The notes beneath the pieces were generated by a model that saw only the letters and a program-made list of their open reading frames with translations, was not told the origin of the DNA and made no database searches. A program made the position numbers and the translations under genes. From the NCBI RefSeq assembly GCF_014647975.1, contig NZ_BMQF01000009.1, forward strand, positions 62,001-126,000: a DNA stretch of 64,000 nt, in the 5' to 3' direction. This document shows, piece by piece, positions 42,339 to 48,851 of the stretch. Position 1 is the stretch's first letter, and each line of letters starts with the position of its first letter. This stretch comes from Streptomyces fumigatiscleroticus (lineage in GTDB: Bacteria > Actinomycetota > Actinomycetes > Streptomycetales > Streptomycetaceae).

Positions 42339-43811
42339 ATGACCATCAGCGGACACGAGACGGAGACCGGCGGACACCGCACCGCACCGCTGCCCGAGCT
42401 GCTTCCCCCGGTCACCCGGCGCCGCCCGAGGATCGGCCTGGTCGCCGGCGGGCTCGGCGCGTACTGGCCGCAGTTCCCCGGACTCCTCCCGCGGCTGAAG
42501 GAGTCGGCCGCCTACGTCGCCGGGCGTGTGCGGAGCATGGACGCGGAGGTGACCGACGCCGGATTCATCTCCGACGCCGAGGAGGGGGCGGCGGCGGCCG
42601 AGAAACTCCGCCGGGCCGACTGCGATCTGATCGTCCTGTTCCTGACCACGTATCTGACCTCGTCGATGGTGCTCCCCGTCGCGCGGCGCTCGCACGCCCC
42701 CGTCCTGGTCGTCGACCTCCAGCCGTCCGAGCGGATGGACCACGCCTCCTTCGACACCGGGGCCTGGCTGGCCTACTGCGGACAGTGCCCGGTGCCGGAG
42801 GTCGGCAATGTCTTCCGCCGCGCCGGCATCCCCTTCCGGTCGGTCTCGGGCTGGCTGCGCCAGGAGTCCGCCTGGCGGCGCATCGAGCGGTGGATCCGCG
42901 CCGCACACGTCCGCGCCGCGCTCCGGCACGCCCGGCACGGCCTCATGGGGCACCTGTACCCGGGGATGCTCGACGTCTCGACCGATCCGACCCTGCTGCC
43001 CGCGACGTTCGGCTCGCATGTGGAGGTGCTGGAGTTCGACGATCTGCGCCACCGGGTGGAGCGGGTCACCGAGGCGGAGACCCGGGAGCGGATGGCGCTC
43101 GCTCGGCGGATCTTCACCCTCGACGACAGCGTGGAGGACGAGGACTTCGCCTGGGGGGCGACGGTGTCCGTCGCCCTGGACCGGCTCGTCGCGGACCACG
43201 GACTCGACACCCTCGCCTACTACCACCGGGGACTGGACGGCGAGCTGCACGAGCGGCTCGGCGCCGGCATGATCCTGGGCGCCTCCCTGCTCACCGCCCG
43301 GGGCGTGCCCGCGGCCGGCGAGTACGAACTGCGCACCAGCGTCGCCCAGCTCGCCTCCCAGTGCGTGGGCGCGGGCGGCTCCTTCACCGAGGTCCAGGCC
43401 CTGAACTTCGAGGACGGCGTGGTGGAGATGGGCCACGACGGGCCCGGCCATCTCGCGGTCAGCTCCCGGGACCCCCTGCTGCGCGGGCTCGGCGTCTACC
43501 ACGGCAAGCGCGGCTGGGGCGTGAGCGTGGAGTTCGACGTCCGGCCCGGGCCCGTCACCCTGCTGGGACTCGGCCAGGACGCCGACGGCTCCCTCTCCTT
43601 CGTCACCGCCGAGGGCACCGTCGTCCCGGGACCGCTGCTGGAGATCGGCAACACCAGCAGCCGGGTCGACTTCGGCCGTGATCCCGGTGAGTGGGTCGAC
43701 GCCTGGAGCGCCACGGGCGTCGGCCACCACTGGTCCCTCGCCCTCGGCCACCACGCGGGCACCTTCGGGGCCGCCGCGAGCCTTCTGGGCATCGACCACC
43801 GCGACGTGTGA
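42339..43811 (+). CDS. L-arabinose/L-fucose isomerase-family protein
   Basis: A 490-residue protein of the fucose/arabinose isomerase superfamily. The N-terminus RPRIGLVAGGLGAYWPQFPG and the region DCDLIVLFLTTYLTSSMVLP match the Rossmann-like first domain. The C-terminal part, from about residue 360, has EVQALNFEDGVVEMGHDGPG with the conserved His and acidic residues of the isomerase C-terminal domain. Such enzymes interconvert aldoses and ketoses using a divalent metal. An AAGGAG precedes the ATG. Cotranscription with the MFS transporter and the rhamnosidase context suggest rhamnose or another 6-deoxyhexose or pentose as substrate. Assignment to arabinose versus fucose versus a new sugar is not possible by eye. 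Confidence 0.82.
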   Translation: MTISGHETETGGHRTAPLPELLPPVTRRRPRIGLVAGGLGAYWPQFPGLLPRLKESAAYVAGRVRSMDAEVTDAGFISDAEEGAAAAEKLRRADCDLIVLFLTTYLTSSMVLPVARRSHAPVLVVDLQPSERMDHASFDTGAWLAYCGQCPVPEVGNVFRRAGIPFRSVSGWLRQESAWRRIERWIRAAHVRAALRHARHGLMGHLYPGMLDVSTDPTLLPATFGSHVEVLEFDDLRHRVERVTEAETRERMALARRIFTLDDSVEDEDFAWGATVSVALDRLVADHGLDTLAYYHRGLDGELHERLGAGMILGASLLTARGVPAAGEYELRTSVAQLASQCVGAGGSFTEVQALNFEDGVVEMGHDGPGHLAVSSRDPLLRGLGVYHGKRGWGVSVEFDVRPGPVTLLGLGQDADGSLSFVTAEGTVVPGPLLEIGNTSSRVDFGRDPGEWVDAWSATGVGHHWSLALGHHAGTFGAAASLLGIDHRDV

Positions 43812-43837
43812 CGGGCGGCCCGCGACCTCGCCGTCAC

Positions 43838-43879
43838 GGGCGGGCGCCGTACGGGCCCCGGGCGGACGCCGTACGGGCC
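43838..43879. repeat. 20-bp direct repeat behind the isomerase gene
   Basis: GGGCGGRCGCCGTACGGGCC occurs at 43838-43857 and 43860-43879 with one difference. The repeats could fold into alternative hairpins and may serve as a terminator between convergent genes. Confidence 0.6.
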
Positions 43880-43910
43880 GCCGCCGTGACCCTCCGTCTT
43901 CGGTCCTTCC

Positions 43911-44507
43911 CTACGCCGGGTACGGAGTGGTCTCGCGGGCCGTGCGGAGCGCGCCCGCCCACCAGGCCAGCTGGTCGAGCAGGGTCTTGGCGTATCCCGG
44001 GGCGTCGGGGTCGAGCGGACGGCCGTCCTGCCAGGCGGTGAAGTAGTTCGGGAAGGCGAGACCGTCGCGGATGGTCACCGCGTGCAACTCGGTCAGCACG
44101 TTCTCCAGATGCAGCACCGCGTGCCGTCCGCCCGCCGCGCCTCCGTAGCTGACGAAGGCGACGGGCTTGGCCGTCCACTGGGTGAAGTGCCAGTCGATGG
44201 CCGCCTTCAGCGACGCCGGGTAGCTGTGGTTGTACTCCGGTGTGACCACGAGGAACGCGTCCGCGGCCGTCAGCGCCGATGTGAGTGCCGCCATCCCGGC
44301 CGGACGGGGGTAGTCGTCACCGGCGTACTTCGGTGAGGCGGCGGGCAGGGAGAGCGGGATGTCGAACTCGGCCAGGTCGACGACGTCGATGTCGAAACCG
44401 CCGTGGAGGCGGGCCTGTTCGGCGACCCAGGAGGCCACGACCGGGCCGAACCGGCCTTCCCGGACGCTGCCGACGATGATCACGAGTCTGTGCTTGTTGG
44501 TGTCCAT
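43911..44507 (-). CDS. NADPH-dependent FMN reductase
   Basis: A 198-residue flavodoxin-like protein. The FMN phosphate loop IVGSVREGRFGPVVASW is at about residues 10-26, and the second flavin-contact motif VVTPEYNHSYPASLKAAIDW at about 88-107. The end of the flavin site is FVSYGGAAGGRHA. Such enzymes reduce FMN, quinones or azo compounds with NADPH. No strong ribosome-binding site precedes the ATG at 44507; an in-frame GTG three codons upstream is possible. It is divergent from an XRE/MmyB-type regulator gene, a very common pairing in Streptomyces in which the regulator represses the reductase. Confidence 0.9.
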   Translation of the reverse strand: MDTNKHRLVIIVGSVREGRFGPVVASWVAEQARLHGGFDIDVVDLAEFDIPLSLPAASPKYAGDDYPRPAGMAALTSALTAADAFLVVTPEYNHSYPASLKAAIDWHFTQWTAKPVAFVSYGGAAGGRHAVLHLENVLTELHAVTIRDGLAFPNYFTAWQDGRPLDPDAPGYAKTLLDQLAWWAGALRTARETTPYPA

Positions 44508-44547
44508 GCCGTTCACGATCGTGCCGCGGCGAGGCCGTAGCCAGACC

Positions 44548-44584
44548 GTGCTCAGACTGGCCCCCGCAGGGCCACCCTGAGCAC
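44548..44584. promoter_or_regulatory. 8-bp inverted repeat in the reductase/XRE divergent promoter
   Basis: GTGCTCAG (44548-44555) and CTGAGCAC (44577-44584) are exact reverse complements 21 bp apart. They lie between the divergent start codons and are a likely operator for the XRE protein. A -10-like TATCCT at 44609-44614 places the rightward transcript start at the ATG at 44621, so a leaderless mRNA is possible. Confidence 0.5.
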
Positions 44585-44620
44585 TGCGCGATCGGCGGGG
44601 CGGCCCCCTATCCTCGGGGC

Positions 44621-45457
44621 ATGGGGACACCACTGGGGGACTTCGTCCGGGCCAAGCGCGACAGCATCCAGCCGGAGTCGCTGGGACTGCCGGACCGCGG
44701 CCGTCGCCGGTCACCGGGCCTGCGGCGCTCGGATGTCGCCGCGCGGGCCGGCATCAGCGTCGAGTATCTGACCCGCATCGAGCAGGGACGTGACCGCAAC
44801 CCCTCGATCGCGGTGGTCAACGCGCTCGCCGACGCGCTCAGCCTGGACCCCGCCGAGCGGCAGCACCTGCGCTATCTCGCGAAGATCACCGGCGGCGAGT
44901 GCTCCGCTCACCGCACACCCGAACCGCCGCGCCGCGAGGTGCGCCCGCCCGTCCTGCGCACCCTCCGCCTCCTCGAACCGGGCATCGCCCTGGTGACCAA
45001 CCGGCTGGGCGACGTCCTCGCCCGCACCAGCGCCTACGAGGCGGTGACCAGCGGCACCGGACTGCTCGACGCCGAGTATCCGAACCTCACCCGCTATGTC
45101 TTCACCGACCCGCGGGCCCGGACGTTCTTCGCCGACTGGGACGACATGGCGGACGAGCAGGCCTTCGACCTCTGGCTCGGACCGTCCGTCGAGAACTCCG
45201 AGTGGCTCACCGCGGAGCTCGCCACCGTCGCCGGTCCCGACTTCACCCGCCGTCTGAACCGCCACATGGTCCCGCGCCGCGGTGTCCTGCGGCTCAACCA
45301 TCCCTCCGGCTGCGAACTGCGGCTGCTGCGCGAGACGCTCGAACTCTCCTCGGACGCCCAGCAACTGGTCGTCCTCCTCCCGGCGGACGACGAGACGGCC
45401 CAGGCCGTCGACCGGCTCCGCCACCGGCCGCCCCACCGGCTCCGGGCCATCTCCTGA
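44621..45457 (+). CDS. XRE-family regulator with MmyB-like ligand domain
   Basis: A 278-residue regulator. The N-terminal helix-turn-helix is at about residues 35-75 (RRSDVAARAGISVEYLTRIE, QGRDRNPSIAVVNALADAL). A PAS-like MmyB ligand-binding domain covers roughly residues 105-260 (VTNRLGDVLARTSAYEAVTS ... LNHPSGCELRLLRETLE). MmyB-type domains may bind fatty acids. It is divergent from the FMN reductase gene and probably controls it. The ATG at 44621 is supported by the -10 box located seven bases upstream. Confidence 0.9.
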   Translation: MGTPLGDFVRAKRDSIQPESLGLPDRGRRRSPGLRRSDVAARAGISVEYLTRIEQGRDRNPSIAVVNALADALSLDPAERQHLRYLAKITGGECSAHRTPEPPRREVRPPVLRTLRLLEPGIALVTNRLGDVLARTSAYEAVTSGTGLLDAEYPNLTRYVFTDPRARTFFADWDDMADEQAFDLWLGPSVENSEWLTAELATVAGPDFTRRLNRHMVPRRGVLRLNHPSGCELRLLRETLELSSDAQQLVVLLPADDETAQAVDRLRHRPPHRLRAIS

Positions 45458-45564
45458 GCGCCCCCGGGGCGCCGGTGGCCACCGAACGGAGCACCCCGGG
45501 TGCGAACAGGTGCCGGCCGGGCGACGGTGGGGCACAAGCGCCTCTTCCACCACCGGAGACATCC

Positions 45565-45804
45565 ATGCTCGTCAAGCAACTGCACGCGGCCGGCGTCAAG
45601 AGCGAGCACGCCTACGGCGCGGCGTTCGCCTCGGCCGTCCTCTCCCTCGGCTCCTGGGCCTGCTCGCCCAGGCGGCGCTCGCGGAAGGACGAGGACCGCG
45701 CCGGCCGCGGGGGCGTCCTCGTCGGAGAGTGGGCACTGATGTGTCTCGGCATCGGTCTGGCCCTGGTGCACTACGAGAAGGACGACCACACCTTCGGGCA
45801 GTGA
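45565..45804 (+). CDS. Small membrane protein of unknown function
   Basis: A 79-residue protein (start MLVKQLHAAGVKSEHAYGAA) with a short hydrophobic segment, an internal basic/acidic stretch (PRRRSRKDEDR) and a hydrophobic helix EWALMCLGIGLALVHYE. It ends KDDHTFGQ. I do not recognise a family with confidence. CGGAGAC lies nine bases before the ATG. It stands alone between the XRE gene and the quinone oxidoreductase gene. Confidence 0.55.
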   Translation: MLVKQLHAAGVKSEHAYGAAFASAVLSLGSWACSPRRRSRKDEDRAGRGGVLVGEWALMCLGIGLALVHYEKDDHTFGQ

Positions 45805-45842
45805 CCGGCGTGACGGGGCCGTGGCCTCATAGTACGACCGGT

Positions 45843-45855
45843 GTCAAAGTTTGAC
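45843..45855. promoter_or_regulatory. Perfect palindrome upstream of the quinone oxidoreductase
   Basis: GTCAAA-G-TTTGAC, with TTGAC reading in both directions, is 61-73 bases before the start codon at 45916. It can serve as a -35 on either strand and as a repressor or activator site. No matching regulator gene is adjacent. Confidence 0.55.
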
Positions 45856-45915
45856 GGTCATCGAACTTGTGTGTCACCGTGACCCTCGTATCCGGCGACT
45901 GCGGAGGACGGTGCC

Positions 45916-46917
45916 ATGGCCAGAACTGTGCGGTTCCACGAGATCGGCGGCCCCGAAGTGCTGCGCCTGGAGGATCTGGACCCGGGCGAACCGGGACCGG
46001 GCGAGGTGCGGATACGTGTGGACGCGATAGGTGTCAACAGGGCCGAAGCGCTGTTCCGCAGCGGTCGCTACATCGAGCCGGTCAAGCAGCTGCCCGCCCG
46101 GCTCGGCAACGAGGCCGCCGGAGTGGTCGAGGCGGTCGGCCCCGAGGTCACCGGTTTCGAGAAGGGGCAGGCGGTCAGCGTCGTGCCGAGCTTCTCGCAC
46201 AACGACTACGGCGTCTACGCCGAGCAGGCGGTCGTACCGGCCGGCGCGCTCCTGCCCCGCCCCGACGGGACCGACGCGGTCACCGGCGCCTCGGTGTGGA
46301 TGCCCTACCTCACCGCCTACGGCGCGATGGTGGAGGTGGGCGGAGCGCGGGCCGGTGACGTGGCGGTGCTGAACGCGGCCTCCAGCAGTGTCGGCCTGGC
46401 CACCATCCACACCGCCCGGCGCCTGGGCGTCACGCCGATCGCCGTCACCCGCACCCGCGCCAAACGGCAGCGGCTGCTGGACGAAGGCGCGGCCGAGGTC
46501 ATCGTCTCCGACGAGGAGAACGTGGCGGACGGCGTGCTGCGGCTGACCGGCGGCAAGGGCGCCGAGTACGTCTTCGACGCCGTGGCCGGACCGGGCGTCA
46601 CGGAACTGGCCCGCGCCGTGGCCGCGGACGGGACACTGTTCCTCTGGGGCGCGCAGAGCGGGCAGCCGACCCCCTATCCGGGGTTCGACCTGGGCATGCC
46701 CGCGCTGAACATGCGCACCTACACGATGCTCGAGGTCACCAGGGACCCGCAACGGCTGCGCCGGGCCGCGGCGTTCATCACCTCGGGGCTGCGCGACGGG
46801 GCCTTCCGCTCCGTGGTGGACCGCCTGTTCCCCCTGGAGGACATCGTGCAGGCACACCGGCACTTGGAGTCCAACACCCAGTTCGGCAAGATCGTGGTGG
46901 TCACCGGACCCCGCTGA
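45916..46917 (+). CDS. Zinc-independent MDR quinone oxidoreductase/alcohol dehydrogenase-like protein
   Basis: A 333-residue NADPH-dependent medium-chain reductase of the quinone oxidoreductase group. The N-terminus VRFHEIGGPEVLRLEDLDPG and IGVNRAEALFRSGRY are typical. The nucleotide-binding segment is VLNAASSSVGLATIHTARRLG (residues about 155-175), with an unusual A-A-S-S-S-V-G loop in place of A-A-x-G-G-V-G. The zinc-binding Cys and His of true alcohol dehydrogenases are missing. GGAGGA precedes the ATG. It probably detoxifies quinones or enals. The palindrome at 45843-45855 suggests inducible control. Confidence 0.9.
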   Translation: MARTVRFHEIGGPEVLRLEDLDPGEPGPGEVRIRVDAIGVNRAEALFRSGRYIEPVKQLPARLGNEAAGVVEAVGPEVTGFEKGQAVSVVPSFSHNDYGVYAEQAVVPAGALLPRPDGTDAVTGASVWMPYLTAYGAMVEVGGARAGDVAVLNAASSSVGLATIHTARRLGVTPIAVTRTRAKRQRLLDEGAAEVIVSDEENVADGVLRLTGGKGAEYVFDAVAGPGVTELARAVAADGTLFLWGAQSGQPTPYPGFDLGMPALNMRTYTMLEVTRDPQRLRRAAAFITSGLRDGAFRSVVDRLFPLEDIVQAHRHLESNTQFGKIVVVTGPR

Positions 46918-46947
46918 CGGCCGACGGCGCCGGACGACCCCGGTCCT

Positions 46948-46991
46948 GCGGCGGGGCCGGGGCCGGTACCTCCCGGTTCCGGCCCCGCCGC
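46948..46991. terminator. Bidirectional terminator
   Basis: A 13-bp perfect stem (GCGGCGGGGCCGG 46948-46960 and CCGGCCCCGCCGC 46979-46991) lies between the convergent quinone oxidoreductase and binding-protein genes. Confidence 0.75.
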
Positions 46992-47009
46992 GCACCCGCC
47001 GTCGGCGGA

Positions 47010-48095
47010 TCAGAAGTCGTAGTCGTCGATGTTCTTGGCATCGAACACGGTCGGTTCGCCCAGGGTGATCACGCCGTCCTCGCCGAGGTTGAACCAGCCC
47101 ATGTCACCCGCCTGGAACATCTGGCCCTCCCTGCCGGTGATCTGCCCGGAGGCGAGCGCGACCGCGGCACGCGCGGCCAGCTCGCCCAGCCGGGCCGGGT
47201 CCCACAGCACGAACGCCTCGACCGTGCCGTCCTTCACGTACTCGCGCATGTCGTTCGGGGCGCCGAGGCCGGTCAGCTTGACGGTGCCCTTGTACTCGGA
47301 CTCGGACAGGTACTTCGCGGCCGCCTTGATGCCGTTGGTGGTGGGGGAGATGATGCCCTTCAGGTTCGGGTGTGCCTCGAGGAGGACCTGGGCCTGCTCG
47401 TAGGACTTGTCGGCGTCGTCGTCGCCGTAGGCGATGTCGACGAGCTTCATCTCCTTGTACCTGGGGTCCTTGAGCTCTTCCTTCATATAGGCGATCCAGG
47501 CGTTCTGGTTCGTCGCCGTCTGCGCGGCGGACAGGATCGCGATCTCGCCCTTGTAGCCGATCTGCTCGCCGAGCAGTTCGAGCTGTCTGACGGCGAGATC
47601 CTCGGCGCCGGCCGGGGAGACGAAGGCGTTGCGGCACTCCGTCTTGGTGTCGGAGTCATAGGTGACGACCTTGATGCCGTCGCTCATGGCCTGCTTGAGG
47701 GCGGTGCACAGCGCCTCGGGGTCCTGCGCGGAGACGGCGATGGCGTCGACCTTCCGCTGCGTGAGGCTGGTGATGTGGGACACCTGACCGGCGGTGTCGG
47801 CGCCGTCGTCCGTGCCGACCTCCTGGAAGGTCGAGCCGAGTTCGGTGACGGCCTCCTTGCCGCCCTGGTCGGCCACGGAGAAGTACGGCGTGTTGACCTG
47901 CTTGGGCAGGAAGCTGATGGTGAGGCCCCTCTTGGTGGGGGCGTTGGGGGAGGCCTTGCCGGCCGCCGTGTTCGCTACGCTCTCGGTGCCGGCGGAGTCA
48001 TCGGCTGCGCCCCCGCACCCGGTGGCGAACACGCTCAGGGCGGAGACCGTGGCGAGCAGCACGGACGGGTGGCGGCGCGAAGTCGTTCTGTGCAT
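47010..48095 (-). CDS. rhaS: Rhamnose-type sugar ABC transporter substrate-binding lipoprotein
   Basis: A 361-residue type I periplasmic-binding protein. The signal ends in a lipobox, VFATGC, so Cys27 or thereabouts would be lipidated. The start of the mature domain, GLTISFLPKQVNTPYFSVAD, together with STFQEVGTDDG, matches RhaS proteins of rhamnose importers. An autoinducer-2/LsrB type is the main alternative. The ATG at 48095 has GAAAGAAG upstream. No permease or ATPase gene is adjacent, so it must serve a transporter encoded elsewhere or be a leftover. It has its own promoter, operator and leader ORF. Confidence 0.85.
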   Translation of the reverse strand: MHRTTSRRHPSVLLATVSALSVFATGCGGAADDSAGTESVANTAAGKASPNAPTKRGLTISFLPKQVNTPYFSVADQGGKEAVTELGSTFQEVGTDDGADTAGQVSHITSLTQRKVDAIAVSAQDPEALCTALKQAMSDGIKVVTYDSDTKTECRNAFVSPAGAEDLAVRQLELLGEQIGYKGEIAILSAAQTATNQNAWIAYMKEELKDPRYKEMKLVDIAYGDDDADKSYEQAQVLLEAHPNLKGIISPTTNGIKAAAKYLSESEYKGTVKLTGLGAPNDMREYVKDGTVEAFVLWDPARLGELAARAAVALASGQITGREGQMFQAGDMGWFNLGEDGVITLGEPTVFDAKNIDDYDF

Positions 48096-48260
48096 GTGCT
48101 TCTTTCGGAGTGTTGACCTGAGGCGGCCGTAACCTGCCCGTTGCCGCCCCGAGTTCCGTGTCACCGTGGCCGTGCGTCGCCGGCGAGCCCGGCCCGCCCA
48201 GGGCGATGACGCGCCGGTGTCGCCGGGTGTGTCCGCGCCGCCCACTGTCAGTGAGGAGAG

Positions 48261-48293
48261 TCATCCGGACTCGTTCCGGGCCGAGTGGATCAT
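48261..48293 (-). CDS. Ten-residue leader peptide upstream of the binding-protein gene
   Basis: In the roughly 258-base leader of the binding-protein transcript, GGAG is followed six bases later by ATG and then ten codons (MIHSARNESG) and TGA. It lies about 60 bases after the predicted transcript start. The initiation site is stronger than that of the main gene. Possible functions are translational attenuation or coupling; it could also be chance. Confidence 0.4.
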   Translation of the reverse strand: MIHSARNESG

Positions 48294-48331
48294 GGTGGCT
48301 CCTGGACGGCGCTGGGACAGTCAGCGCGCCT

Positions 48332-48389
48332 TGAAAGGTTTCAGTCGGGTTGCCCTGGGACGTTAGGCAAGTGACGCAGGTCTCGTCAA
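48332..48389 (-). promoter_or_regulatory. Promoter and operator of the binding-protein gene
   Basis: Reading leftward: -35 TTGACG (48389-48384), an 18-bp spacer, -10 TAACGT (48365-48360) and a predicted start near 48353. The palindrome TGAAA-GG-TTTCA (48343-48332) is at about +10 to +21, a position suited to repression. It resembles LacI-type sites but lacks the central CG. Confidence 0.68.
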
Positions 48390-48851
48390 TGGGTGGACGG
48401 CAAGTTCTCGCACCCCTGTGCCGCCGGCCGACGAGGAAGTGGATATTCGCCCAAGTAACGTACGGCGACGGTGACTTGAGCGGGTTCGCCCGGGACTCGT
48501 CGATGGGCAACGGCGACTTCCGGACACCGGTGGGGGACGAGGCTCGCCCGCCTCACCGGCCTCGCCGGACTGCCCGCCCGCCCGCCCCGACCGTGCCCAG
48601 CGGGACCGACCTCGCATCGGGATCCCCGCCTACGGCGCCGTTGCGGGCCGCGGTGCCGAGTGGGTTCCTGCACCGCCGCGCTGTGCGGGCACCCCACCCG
48701 CGCCGCACCCGTGCGGCAGACGTCCTGCGGGGCGGAACGGGCCGTGCGGTGCCGGATATTCGAAAGGCCCTTGCGGTGCAGCGGCGGTCCGGTATGGGTA
48801 TCCCCATCGGACTCGAGATGTTCGATCGGCGGATGCGACGGGGGCGAACGC
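48390..48851. other. Intergenic region upstream of the membrane sensor gene
   Basis: I see no convincing gene. A weak promoter candidate for the following gene is TTGCGG (48771-48776), a 16-bp spacer and TATGGG (48793-48798). The only AT-rich motif nearby is GATATTCGAAAG at about 48755-48766. Confidence 0.4.
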
